Shown in pieces: positions 37,646-49,391 of a stretch of 64,000 nucleotides of DNA. A program made the translations under genes and the position numbers. Origin of the DNA: Hypomesus transpacificus (lineage: Eukaryota > Chordata > Actinopteri > Osmeriformes > Osmeridae); the NCBI RefSeq assembly GCF_021917145.1, contig NC_061068.1:10238975-10302974 (forward strand), in the 5' to 3' direction. Within the stretch, counting starts at the first letter, position 1. Every line of letters starts with the position of its first letter. Below the pieces are notes generated by a model. That model saw nothing but the letters and a program-made list of their open reading frames with translations. It did not search any database and had not been told where the DNA came from.

Positions 37646-39514
37646 AATATCATAAGATAATAATCTTCGTAAAGGACTCAGTAAAGTTTATATCTCAATT
37701 AAATAAATGCTAAAATACATTGCTTGCACATTTCATGTAAACCAATTGTAAAGAGGATTATCCGCGTGCAAGAAGATTTTAGTTTACTCCGAAATTTGCG
37801 ACAGAGTAGAATGTTTGATGCATAAGAATGATGGAATTGCGTCTTCACCCTCTCAAAATGGAAGCATAATCTCAGACAAAAGGGACAAAATATATGTATA
37901 TATATATACATGTATGTAGCCTATCCCATTTTGCAAATGCCGATGTCCGACCGTTTGTCTGTTTTTCCATCATGTCGATAGTTAGTTCCACGTCCTGAAG
38001 ATAAAAAGAGGACTGAGACAGGACAATGTCGAATACATGTCGTTTTAAAAACTGTATCTTCGACTGGATTGCTCGACGGAGAGTCAGAGATAGCATGCAA
38101 AGGAGAGTGGACGCGGATGTCAGTTAAATTTCTAAACATGCACACAAAATCCTGAGTCGTTATAACTTGGATGTATACCGATAAGGACTCCTTTTCTTGC
38201 AGAAACCGTAAAGTAATATCTTCCTAAAACTGACATAATTCAAACAGGGATGTTAAAGGTAACCACACTCACACATCCACGCACAAGTACGATATTCATC
38301 AAATACAAATTAATTATGAGTTTATCATCATATCCTTTATCATTATATAGAATTTATGGTTCGTTTGGATAGGCTTTATATTTCGAGTTCCATTGATGAA
38401 TGTCTTTGTCAGTTTTATTCTAAAATTGTTGTGGAGAAAGTTCAAGCTGTTATGATACTTTTGCATTCTTTGTATTTTCTATTGTGCAATCCCAGCCATT
38501 TTCTTGTATTTGTTTTCAAGTGATCATTGTAGGTCTTTTCCAAAATAAGGGAAGCCTAAAAGTGCTTTATTAGTAGAAACATCAGTAAATTGTGTTTGCG
38601 TCAGATTGAAATAATGTCTGCACACATCATTTAGGCCTATGCGGCAGCTGTCTTTATAGTGGCTTCTTGGTGTTGGCTACATCGTAATGTGGTAACACAT
38701 TTAGTAAATGATAGCATGTTAATTCTAATAGACGCAAACCTTTTAAAATAGGCTATTATAACATGTAAAGCACAATGAACGCATAATTAGCCTTTTAATA
38801 GTCAAACATAACCCATAATTCAAAATGAGATTTTGAGCCTAAATAATAGTTTTAAAGGTCAATAATTATTGTCCTCTAATTAAAAATCAACTAGTTGGTG
38901 ATACTAAACGACATTTGCAAGAATGTATTCGAGACTGATGTTTGTAAAAGAAAACAAGGGCCCAAGTTGTATGCGGGCTCTCTCTCTTACTGGCTATTTT
39001 ATTGATAACGGTCCGGTTGTTTGCAAACAAGCATGAAACAACCTAAAACGAAACTGCAATAGTTAAGCCACAAGCAGCTAGTTCGTCTGTTGCAAGATAC
39101 CTATTTCCGAATTGTTTTCTCAAAATGTGAAATAAGTATTTAACAGACTGACACAATTGTGTTCTATGTAGCTTGTATGGAACATATCGACAGAGTTTAC
39201 ATAGCATTGGCCTAGTATACACAACATTACCCACAGAGGAACTAACTCTGCAACGTTGTATTCATATAGAATTCAGCTATTTCGTTTTGATCGAAATGCA
39301 AATAAGGATTATTTGTTTATCGACTCAGGTAGTTAATTTCAATATAGATTATGTTGTTTGAAGCCAATGGTTATTTAACCTACATTATTAATATATGGAG
39401 AACTATTCTAAAAAATACTTTAGACCTACATAATATATCAATTTTGTAACCCATTTTCTGTTTTGATAATTCCACGATTTTGTTAAATTTTCAGGGGACA
39501 TGCAGTAGGCATAC
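37646..39514. other. Expected hoxc10a exon 1/intron region, not recognisable
   Basis: Between the orphan promoter-like patch and the decayed homeobox I searched all frames for Hox10 N-terminal hallmarks and found none. A TA-rich microsatellite lies near 37891-37915. The open frames here are short and unrelated to Hox. Confidence 0.5.
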
Positions 39515-39770
39515 TGTACAACTAGTTGGAGAAGGCCGGTGAAAATGGGCTCGCGGCGAGAAGTGGACGGTCCCGATACAAAACCGGCAATGGAGCTATT
39601 GTTGTGGAATTCTATCGTATTTGACTCGAGAGCGCCACCTGGAGATACGATATGGTGTAAATGTATCTGACACATGACAAAACCAGGTTCCAGAATCGAC
39701 GTACAAAGCTGAAGATATTTAACAGGATTTTGTCTATGTCTATTTATCGAACCACTCACTGTGCTGTGAG
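39515..39770 (+). pseudogene. hoxc10a: Decayed hoxc10a homeobox (exon 2 remnant)
   Basis: Where hoxc10a belongs, between hoxc11a and miR-196a/hoxc9a, the + strand keeps a damaged Hox10-type homeobox. Frames read (A)RSGR near 39556-39570, a fragment matching the start of the Hox10 homeodomain. LTRERHLEI follows at 39621-39647, against LTRERRLEI in Hox10. It continues in frame as RYGVNVSDT, then TGA at 39675-39677 where Hox10 has Gln. FQNRRTKLK at 39688-39714 matches FQNRRMKLK. Damage: about 7 bases missing between EF (39607-39612) and LTRER, the premature stop, and a 2-base deletion that removes the Trp48 codon and shifts frame before FQNRR. The Hox10 C-terminal tail is not readable. It cannot make a functional homeodomain. 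Assignment to Hox10 rests on position plus LTRER and RRxKLK; other groups differ at these sites. Confidence 0.85.
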
Positions 39771-41210
39771 GAATATCACATAAAGGAAAAGTGGCATAAT
39801 CAAGAGGGCTAACATGAGAGATCACACATGCTGGTCATTTAAAACATATTGGTAGGTCACAAAATATAGACTACCTTACAGCCTTAAATGTTTCCAAAAC
39901 GTGACAGTTTGTATGAAAGATAACTGCAATGTGTGTTAATCAAGACTTTTGTTTTAGAATTGTGTCGTTACTGTCACTTATTATACTGTTCCAAATGCGA
40001 TTATTTGATGATGGTGAGATGTATTCCGATACATTTATGTAGCTAATATGTTGTATTTGGACTCAAATCTATCTTAAGGAAGACTAAAGACACAAGTTCA
40101 TCAAGAAATTAAACGGATACTGAGGCATCATTTTTCTTTGTGTCCTCTCCCTTCGTGTCCTTTGGCTATGACTTGCCATATGGGATGACTGGGTGTGTAG
40201 GGTAGTTTCAATGGAAAGACAACCAGAACGGTGATTTAAATATTAGCCAGGTGACCACAATAAGTCAAAGTCATAAAATTGTAATGTCAGGATGGATGCA
40301 GTGTAGCGCCTGAAGTGGGTTTTATGATCTTCAAATATAATGTGCGTTGCCGCAGTTAGAAGCGTAAAAGGTGACGAGGAGGAGGTCTACACCGATGTTG
40401 CCGCGGGCTACCATGGGTCGGCTTCAGCTGTAGTGTGCGAACGCTCTTTTCCTGGAAAGAAAACCAACATTTTGGATCATGTATAGAAAAAAGATTACAA
40501 GGAAAGGAAATCACATGTATAATGGAGCAGTATCAATGTTAAGAAGGTCCCCGTAGTTGCAAGACGAGGTAGGACTTACCCCTTTTTTTCTTTGCTTTGA
40601 ACAAGATGATGTCTCGTGCTGGTATATTTAGAAATGTTTTAACTGGAATCATAATAAACAATTATTTCTACTGAATTTTCTATGTATTTATAGAACTGTG
40701 TTTTAGATTTGTACGGCATTAGGCCTATAGCAATGCACTAGGCGATGTTGCACGAGCGGTGATTTCGGATTATTTGTGACATCTCTCCTTCATGCGCAAT
40801 ATAATTTAGCCAAAATACATTATTGTTGTACACCTGCACAAAAAGTCAGTGATTGGTTTATTGTAGATTAATTTCACAAATTAAAAACTATGATCGCCTC
40901 GTCATTACTGGACTGCTCACATTGACATGAAAGGTATCGCCATGTGCATGTTCTTATAGGGACTGTAAAGGTAAACGGCTAAACTGTGCAAGGTTAATAA
41001 AGGAGTCTGTTGGCATGTACTTGTTATTGGTGTGGCATGTCACCAATGCAGTGGGCTACGGAAGCATCGTAGGATTTAAAATTGGGATGAACTGGCTACA
41101 AAACATATATCAAGCCTATACTATCTTCTAATTCTCCCATTAAATTAATTTCGATTCAGGAAGCCCATCAGAAATTGCATACACTGATTACGCAGTTGTC
41201 CCCTAAAGTT
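39771..41210. other. Spacer between hoxc10a remnant and miR-196a
   Basis: No coding exon. A GC-richer block at about 40300-40450 (including gttgccgcagttagaag and ttgccgcgggctaccatggg) stands out from AT-rich flanks. It could be conserved regulatory DNA or an exon of the miR-196a primary transcript; neither can be shown here. Confidence 0.45.
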
Positions 41211-41211
41211 C

Positions 41212-41296
41212 AGCTGATGCGTGGTTTAGGTAGTTTCATGTTGTTGGGATGGACTTCCTGGCTCGGCAACAAGAAACTGCCTTGATTACGTCAGTT
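41212..41296 (+). ncRNA. mir196a: miR-196a precursor hairpin
   Basis: The 5' arm contains the exact mature miR-196a, taggtagtttcatgttgttg followed by gg, at 41227-41248. The 3' arm contains cggcaacaagaaactgcctt (41264-41283), the conserved star sequence, which pairs with the mature strand apart from one internal mismatch and G:U pairs. The loop is atggacttcctggct. The flanks (ctgatg... and ...cgtcag) extend the stem. Location between Hox10 and Hox9 is the ancestral position of mir-196 in HoxC. miR-196 represses Hox8-group and other Hox mRNAs, and matching sites are present in hoxc8a downstream. Confidence 0.97.
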
Positions 41297-41299
41297 TGC

Positions 41300-44200
41300 C
41301 TTCATCAAGGGCGTCAATTTCCGCCAAAGTGGCCGCAAATGGCGTAAATGAACCAAGCCATGGCTATCCACAAGGATATTTTTTTCTTTGCTCTTTGGGT
41401 GCATGGTGGGTACTAAAGTGTCTATGGGTTTCAGTATGTGAATTGGGGTTGTAAACATCACGAGACCTTTATAGCTTTGTGTTGTAGCCGATAGCCAAGG
41501 CCTATAGTTGGGCTTGCAGACGAAATTATTGACCGGAGGTGTTTTAAAACAGGGTCCTCTGCATTCCGAAGCATTTCAGGTGTAGCTGTAGCCTACCAGA
41601 CATCTATAAAAGCGACAGAGCTGCTGCAATCTCTGGGAACATTTAGCAGTGTTTGTCTCCGTGATTGGACTTGATCATAATAGGCTAGCCCAGTACATAG
41701 ACTTCAGGTTGTGGTTTTATCTGTGAAATGATTATGTCGATGTGTTGTTTTATATGCTACTCTGTATAATTGTCCCATATGTACATTTAAATATGCGTAA
41801 TTTTGAGACAACAACACGACTTGCAAAGCCAGTACTTATACTATCCATCATCATTTTAAAAGGTAGAATGTAGCCTATGGAAATTATATATAACCTTGAT
41901 CTTTCAGTGAGTTGTCTCGTTATCATTGCGAGTGTTCCTACAATATTACAGAATATCCCGTTTTATTTTACCCATGAGTGCTCCATATTTCAGATGACCA
42001 ACACATGTATTTTGTGTGGGAAAACCACAAGGACCTATGGAAGATTTTCTTAGGCCTTGACTCTTCACCCACGATCATAACTTTATGCAGTGATTATAGG
42101 CTACTACCAGGCCTCCTATGAAAACGTTTGACAGTTAGACATTAAGGAGGCGCCTTTAAATGTGTTTACGAGTATGGAATGTTACTCCAACTCCACCAAA
42201 TTAACGTGCGTAATAAACAGCATTCTTGCGACCCCGATGGCTGGAACGTAATCCTTCACCAGAGATATAAATGTAGAGGGTGTGTGCATTTGTACAACAT
42301 GCTGTTAAGCACTCTATAATTGCTTATGCCATGCAAAGACTTGTCTCTAACTCAGTGGCATATTTCTCTCCTCTTGGCCGGTCAGTGTCGGAATTATATA
42401 ACATCATGTCTCTCTCACTCTCTCATTTTATTTCTCGGCCAATAAACAAATGAATGTATTGCAAGGAGACAATGCTGTTACAATTTTAAAAGAGTTTAAA
42501 ACTATAACATGCAGTGTTCTATCTGTCGAGACCATCTAGTTTTCAAGCAATACAGTAAGAAATATAAGGATACTGGCAATCAATTAATATTTAGTCCAAC
42601 GACACAGATTATGTTTTATCACTGTGGTTATGCATGTTTCCACTGAAATATAAATATTGTATATATTATATTTGTTTAGTGTTTTTGTTTGTTTAGTTTC
42701 TGTTAGATTGTTCAGGTTTATAGTTTTTCAATGCATTATGTGGGCTAATACATTAATTGAAAAGTAGGTGAAGTCAAGGCTCACGTACTTGTCATGTGTT
42801 GTCTTTATACTGCATAATATGCTCACCCGTCCTCTCAGAAAGCATAATGGAATCATGGGATTCAACTCTTTTGACATTAAAACACATGGCGCACGAGTGT
42901 GTGAGTGTGTGTATATTTTACAGGTCCAGTGACATTTTAATAGCAATATCATTTTTGTATTCATTTAACATTCAGAATGAGATGTTTTTGAATATATCAG
43001 AACACATCCAAATAAGCTATGGTGTGTGTTGTTTCTTTTGAACAGTAGGCCTACAAAATGTCATATTATTTAAACATTTGAGGCAGAAACATGAGGAATT
43101 TGATCTTCAAGTAAAACTAAACAGCACATGCGCAGGCTAACAGCGTACAAAGCTGTAAACTGTCTGGAAAAGATCATGAGCAAAGGTACAGCAGAGTTAA
43201 AATCTAAATTTAAATCACTCTTGCCAAACCAAAACATAAATGTCTAGAATTTAAGAAGCTTGACTAAACATTTGTGTTACTTTCTTTGAATGATTATGCA
43301 CATCCTTTGGATCTTTAATACATTGAAAATAGCCCAAATATATTGTAATGTTAATTTTAATATAGCCAAAAACAAACATTTGAAAACTAAATAAACGTAC
43401 CAACGATACAATGTTTCCCACTAAATGGTTGCAAATCATCAATGTGTTATTTGATTTGCATAGATTTATCATATTTAGCATAGCAAATTATGTTTATATT
43501 TGAAAGACATCCGACAATGACAACAACATAGAACACAAAGTCGATTACAGTGCACAGTTACTGACTTGAAATCAAGAAATCATTAACACATTATTGCACA
43601 GGGAAACGGTTGCTGAGCAAAGATGTGTAGCCTATGCGTAACCCATGTTGAAGAATTATTTTATTAACCTCTTATTTATTAGGCCTACATATTCTGTATA
43701 TTTATGCAAATATAGCTATATTTGAGCATTTAATGATCATCTCATTAGCCAATGGCATAGTTTTAGAAGCCCATTAATGAGAATTTTGTTAAAGCCTTGT
43801 GGTGGTAGTTTCTCAGTAAATTAAACATATTGCCAACAAAGCAACCAAGACAACTATTCTGCATAACTATAAATCCACAGGAATGTACATGCAAGGACTC
43901 GAATCTTTATTATTCGAAATCCTGAATGAGGCCTACGGAACTAATCTAACTCAGAACTCATCAGAACTATGATCACGATGCTCATTATGCACTGCACCGC
44001 AATGTGTAGAAGGCTAAAACGACAAGAAGTTCATGTAGCCAAGGCTTTAGGCATATGCTATTCGTAGGCTATCATAATGTGTATGACTCCAAAGCTAAGC
44101 TATAAACATTGTAACTCAAGAGACGGCAAAGTCGCAATGTATTGTCTTTGTGAGATAACTTGGTATGTGACATTGACATAACCAACTTAGTGTGTTTTAG

Positions 44201-45045
44201 TAGGCTTGGTGCTGAGACTAAGAGAGTTTTGGCAGCCGAAACTTGAAGTTTGTGGTTAGAGTAGTATGTTTTAAACTTAAATCTATATGCCCTTCTGTGG
44301 AAAAAGCATATTATTTAAAATTATATTTTGATATTGACAGCACAAGTTTATAAACTACCAGGTACCTTTCAATTGTGAGTAACAGACTTGCTGTCCACAT
44401 CCAGGTTACTTCAGGAAGAAACAAAGCACTGGTTTCGCGAATGTATTAGTTTATACATAGTTTATGATAGCGATGATACATTTTGGTGCATTGTAACACA
44501 TTGGGTTTAAATGTATAGGAAATGAAAAACTTGGTTGTTGTTTTTTGATTACACGTTTATTACCAATCAAATGCTCCCCATACCACTTTAGGGTAGATGA
44601 AAACGTGAACGGTCTCTCCATGTTTAGACTCATTGGGTCAATTGTTCTTCAAGTGTATGTGATACACAAAGTCTTATATGAATCAGAACATACGTCAGCA
44701 ATTTAATAGGCTTTGTAGTCTGTTTCATAGGTTAAATTGATGCAATCTGAACGAATGGGTCATCATCCCTTGTGTTAATCCAAATGTTTAAATTCTGATG
44801 AGCTATACAAACTGCATGAAAAAATAGTACCTCATGTTCTCGGCAACATAGCCGATACCTCTACTCCATGAACAAGTCGATAGTCTTAAATATCCGTGTG
44901 AGTAGGCTTATGTCGAAAGAATAAACAATTCTTGAGCTACTGATAACTGTACGTTATTTGCACCATTTCTATATTCACACCAGTTCTGATGTACAAGTAA
45001 AACTGTCCAGACAGTAGCTTGCTTGCGCATTAATCGACTTTGCAG
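41300..45045. other. miR-196a-hoxc9a spacer
   Basis: About 3.7 kb without recognisable coding sequence, microRNA or transposon. It is AT-rich unique-looking DNA. Short open frames on both strands have no domain content. Confidence 0.55.
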
Positions 45046-45209
45046 TTAGAGGTACCACCACGTGGCCTGCTTTGGCCAATGAAAATAAAGGAAACCAGGG
45101 ATAAATAATTACCTGACTTGATTGTTCTAGGGGTAAGGAAAAAAAAAAGTATACACTCGATGTAATAATCTGATGCATGTAAAGGAGAAAAGAGTTAAGG
45201 GTAATCGTC
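45046..45209 (+). promoter_or_regulatory. hoxc9a proximal promoter / 5' UTR
   Basis: Within 165 bp of the ATG there is an E-box (ccacgtgg at 45058-45065), a CCAAT box (ggccaatg near 45074-45081) and an AT-rich homeodomain-type stretch, gataaataattacctgactt, with a further ttgatt. These suggest Hox/Pbx auto- or cross-regulation. This is inferred from motifs and position. Confidence 0.5.
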
Positions 45210-45732
45210 ATGTCAACCACGGGTCCCATGAGCACTTATTATGTGGATTCTCTCATCAGTCACGAAAGCGAGGATGTGCAGCTGGCGTCGCGGTTATCTG
45301 TTCCCGAGCTTCTTCCCAGTGGTTCTTGTCCGACGACACTAGTTCCAGAGTGCTCAGACTTTTCATCCTGTAGTTTTGCTCCAAAACCGACTGTCTTTAC
45401 CTCGTCCTGGCACCCTGTTCACTCTCAATCTTCGGTGGTCTATCACCCATATACCCATCAACCGCAGATTGGGACGGACTCGAGGTATGTTCGGTCATGG
45501 TTGGAGCCAATATCGGGGACAGTATCCTTTCCAAGCTACCCGGTAAACACCTTTGGGCTGAAAACCGAACATCTCACGGCCGGTGATTGCTTTGCTTCCA
45601 GTGCACGAGGATATCCGGACTATTTCTACAACTCGCCCGTCCGAGATAAGACACAGCAGAACATCCCTTCTCCGGAGCTGGACGTTTCGGCACCCACGAA
45701 GCACAAAGACGACAAACCAGAATTAAACCCGG
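45210..45732 (+). CDS. hoxc9a: Hoxc9a, exon 1 (N-terminal region)
   Basis: N-terminal exon of Hoxc9, a trunk-level homeodomain transcription factor known in vertebrates to shape thoracic motor-neuron identity. It opens MSTTGPMSTYYVDSLISHES, the Hox9 signature, and keeps CSFAPKPTVFTSSWHPVHSQ, YHPYTHQPQIG, YVRSWLEPISG and YPDYFYNSP. It encodes 174 residues plus one base. The donor is ccgg|gtaagt, phase 1, completing Asp (PELNPDNPVINW). Full length is 255 residues, typical of Hoxc9. The open frame continues into the intron as GKWQPS, which is excluded. Confidence 0.96.
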
Positions 45733-46953
45733 GTAAGTGGCAGCCAAGTCCGTTTATTAGGCTACTTTATATCGTTTCGCGTGTGATGTCCATCCTTATT
45801 ACAACAACATTATCTACGTTCTCTTATTTTTAACAAGTGTATTTAGGTGCTGTGTGACAGTGTTAGTAAACACAAACGCCAATCCCGGCAAGGTTGTAAA
45901 AAAAACTAGAAGCTGTAAAAGAGCTATAAAATGAGGGCATTTCTGTAAACAAGTTTCACATCGCCTAGTCAATGACCAATACAGATTTCAAAGACTCCAC
46001 ACCGGCTTATCTTCATATTTGTTCAAGTTTATTACCTTTAGGTGGCCTAATACATGTTTTGAATTTGGCTTTACATGAGCTGTGGTTTAGTGTAGGCTAA
46101 CCCTAAGGTGCGGCTAGTGCCACGATGGATAGGCAAACAAACCCTTCTAGTTCTATTTGAAAACGTAGCCTATGTTGCATGTTAAAGTCGTGTTAAATGT
46201 GACACAGTGTGAAATTAGGCATTTGGCCTCGGCCGACCGTCCAATTATTGTTAAACAGTAGCCTATAGACGTGCTTTTACTGTCGACTATCAACATAGGT
46301 TAAGATCAGATAATCATTTGAATTTACATTTACTCATTTACTCATTTACTCATTTAGCAGACGCTCTTATCCAGAGTGACTTCCAGGGATATCCCCCGAG
46401 GCAAGTAGGGTTAATGCATGAGGTGCCTTGCACAAGGGCACAACGTCATTTAGCGTAGCCGGGAATCGAACCGGCAACCTTCTGATTAATAGCCCGAGTC
46501 CCTAACCGCTCAGCCATCTGATCCCCACGAATCATGGACTACATTGCTTCTAATTGGGAAAAATGACACATGCCAACACATAGCAATGTCAGAGCGAAGC
46601 ATCTAGCTGCGTCGGTCGCAGACCTGCACAGACACGAAGCCAAAGGCTTTTAAAATATTTTATGAGCCAATAAAGCAAATGGCACACTCACCAGTTTACG
46701 ACGCTGTGCCTTGCTAGCCACAGGTGATGATTCTAAAGATGATCGGAGTATTTTACGATTATATACAGGTTGTAGGCCAATCAGTGTGTTCCCATAGATT
46801 AGGTAGTTTCACCTGATTGGAAATCATGGTAGGCTAATGATTTCTATTTTTGTCAGAATGTGTAGCCTGTGAATGTGTAAAGCTAAATGTTTACCTATTT
46901 CTTGGCCTAAGCGTATAGGCTACTTTAATGGTGTTCTTTTCCCCATTTTATAG
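45733..46953 (+). other. hoxc9a intron
   Basis: Phase-1 intron of 1221 bp with a consensus gtaagt donor and acceptor ccccattttatag. A nearly full-length tRNA-derived SINE sits antisense in its middle (46322-46526). Confidence 0.9.
46322..46526 (-). mobile_element. tRNA-derived SINE, near full length, in the hoxc9a intron
   Basis: Read on the - strand: A box gatggctgagcggttaggga, B box gccggttcgattcccggcta, body with gacgttgtgcccttgtgcaa, and tail ctctggataagagcgtctgc ending in three aaatgagt units. The head resembles tRNA-Leu/Ser. A roughly 205-bp copy, the longest in the window together with the 58.0 kb copy. The repeated tail units may be where the target-site duplication and tail expansion merge. 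Confidence 0.85.
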
Positions 46954-47198
46954 ACAATCCGGTCATTAATTGGATACATGCAAGGTCAACAAGGAAGAAG
47001 AGGTGTCCTTATACAAAATATCAGACGCTTGAGCTGGAAAAAGAGTTTTTGTTTAATACGTATCTTACTAGGGATCAACGATACGAGGTGGCACGGGTTT
47101 TGAATCTGACCGAAAGACAAGTCAAGATATGGTTTCAGAATCGTCGAATGAAAATGAAGAAGATGAATAAAGAGAAGACGGAGACCAATGAGCAGTAA
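46954..47198 (+). CDS. hoxc9a: Hoxc9a, exon 2 (homeodomain)
   Basis: Reads [20 protein letters not shown]. The NW motif before the homeodomain is the reduced Pbx-binding tryptophan motif of Hox9 (usually ANWIHA). The homeodomain is residues 187-246, with [20 protein letters not shown] and [16 protein letters not shown]; Trp48, Phe49, Asn51 and Arg53 are intact. The tail is KEKTETNEQ, before TAA at 47196-47198. Compared with typical Hoxc9, LTRDRR has become LTRDQR and NMY is NTY; otherwise it is conserved. Confidence 0.97.
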
Positions 47199-47551
47199 TG
47201 CACCTTGGTGACGCATATGCCTTTAAAATGTAAGCTATGAAAAATATCATTGTTCAAGGGCACCTGAAATCTCCAAGTAAAAAAGTTCCTATTTCCAAAT
47301 ACGCCTGATTAATTCAGGTCTTTAGCGCAGGACTGCAATGTCTCAATACAATTGTATCCGTATGCAGCTTGTTGGGAGTTTGCCCTGAGACACTGATCTG
47401 GGACACTATCTTTAATGGTCTTTATTTCTGTGTATTTGACAAAACCTGTGTATTTGGATTATTAGCATTTTTAGCTTTATTATTTTCACCTTAAAAGGCA
47501 TGCAGAAGCCTTGACTCGTGTTTTTATTTTATATTTTCTCATGACAGTACA

Positions 47552-48343
47552 GGGTTGTGTTTCCCAATAGCAATGTATCTTAGTTGTTAAGAGTGTTTTC
47601 TACGAGCAAAATAACGAACGGCCTATATTTTACGTGCGTTTCCCAAACATGCTCTTAACAAGAACGTTTGTAGGCCTACCTCTCTCAAGAACTAAGACGC
47701 TTGTGTGGAAATGTGATTGTTCTTTCTCAACTTCAAGACATATGTTAAATAAACTAACTAAAAGAAAGTAATCACGGTACACAAAACATCTTACAGTAAT
47801 TACTGTCGGTACAGAAAACGCTTTACATTTACGGCTTTATCATAATTTTGGGGCCCTATTGTCATTTATATATAGGCCTATCGTATGTGGCTAAAACTAG
47901 TTCACATATAGGCATATAGCCTAGCAGGTGTCATAACTTTTCAATCAGCGGGATGCATTTATAAAATGAATATGTAGGCCTAGCCTAATCCGCACACTAT
48001 CTGAATAAAGACATGTTTAGCCTAGTTCATTGAAAATATTACAGTTTCAGTTTAACTTCTGTAAAACAAATGAAAGAAAAACACAAAGAATTTTGTTTTT
48101 TTTCATCTCGAACCATCTTTACGCATCAATGTAGCCTCGTTTTTAGGGTTGGCCTACTGGTGTCTCCACTGAGTCTCTGTGCTCGATGCACTTAGCGATC
48201 TACGACTGGTCTGGAGCTCTCGTTAATTTTCGATTTTCAAGTGCCTCTTTAGCTACGATGGTTTCTGGAAACGGCCCGTAAAACTAAGATCAGTCGTACG
48301 ATGGATTCTACGACCAACTTCGTCTTATGATGCTTTTGGGAGG
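47552..48343. mobile_element. Non-autonomous Harbinger-like element, copy 1
   Basis: Roughly 0.79 kb with degenerate ends: left gggttgtgtttcccaatagc, right ending ttatgatgcttttggga, both resembling the 49996-52364 element (gggtgcgtttcccgaaagca). Its right 200 bp (tgtctccactgagtctctgt through acttagcgatctacgactgg) matches the left end of that larger element in reverse. Its interior is shared with the 57718-58581 element. There is no transposase frame. A cag precedes the left end. Confidence 0.7.
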
Positions 48344-49391
48344 TTTTGTTACTTTTTCCTCTGTATGCCTCAAGTTTATGTAGTGAAATATTAAATCTGC
48401 ACCAGAAGTATTTCTTTAACTTTATGTAATGTAGCTTTATGTTGTGAACATGTGCCATTATTATCAGCAACAAGATGACAAGAATTTGTTTCTCCTCGTG
48501 TCACTATGCTGTTTTTGGACTCTAGCTACACTGCGTTGTTTCATTGTTTATCTCATAAGTGTTGTTGTGTAATTAGAATTGAATAGTATTTGAAGTGTAA
48601 GGAAAAACTGTCTCTCAGAATGTATTTTCTCTGTTATTGGTTACTAGACTGAATTGGCCCTCTTCTCGATGTGCCACAAAAATCCTGACAGGATGCTGAG
48701 ATTTTAGTGCCCAATATAGTGGGGCATTTCCGTCTTGGAGCACAGAGAAATGTAGGTGTTTACGACACTTGTTGAGGCATTGCTGTTGGTCTTGCATCCA
48801 ATCGAACAAAGAAAATCTGGCAGAACTGGCTAGACGTCTGGGCTAAATGACTTTATTGTTCTTATGGTGTGCCTCTTTCAAATAACCTTATTACACTTGT
48901 TTTGTCTGCTTCAAATGCGTCTCTGTGGCCCTTTATCAATAGTTATCGACTCTAAAAGTGGTAGGAGGGAAAAGGAGGGGCAAAACTTCACTACTGCCTA
49001 CTTTGATCTTCGACAATACGGATTTTATAATGCCTAGTTTCCTTACAAAACACTGACATGATGCCATGTGAAATTGGCATAGGCCTCTTCAATTTTTTTG
49101 TCAACAATGCAAGTAGGCTATGCTCATATACATATATAAGCCAATACAAAATGAGTTCACTAATGAGGATATCATCCAATAGCCTTTAAACAGCATCCAT
49201 ATTGGAGATGTTTAAATAACATTTATATTTAGGCCAAATTATGTTGGTGGTTAACTTTTATTATGTATCTAACTTCTATCTAAGTTAAGAGTAGGTAGGC
49301 TATACCAATTATTTATAGTCTATTGTTTAAGAAAGTCTATTGTAGTTTTTTTTATGTCAAGACTTAATAGGCCTATATACAATGTTTACGT
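48344..49391. other. Spacer upstream of the Harbinger element
   Basis: No exon, RNA gene or repeat is recognisable. The stretch around 48840-48985 is somewhat different in composition (cctttatcaatagttatcga then gtggtaggaggg) and might be regulatory, but nothing specific can be shown. Confidence 0.4.

Noticed and set aside
37646..39000. hoxc10a exon 1 remnant
   Set aside because: Expected by position, but none of the Hox10 N-terminal blocks can be read in any frame, so it is not claimed.
39403..39825. 140-codon - strand open frame
   Set aside because: It overlaps the decayed hoxc10a homeobox on the opposite strand, has no recognisable domain and is probably chance.
46322..46526. tRNA gene on the - strand
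   Set aside because: A and B boxes are present, but the cloverleaf is degenerate and continues into a SINE body and tail shared with other copies, so it is a tRNA-derived SINE, not a tRNA gene.
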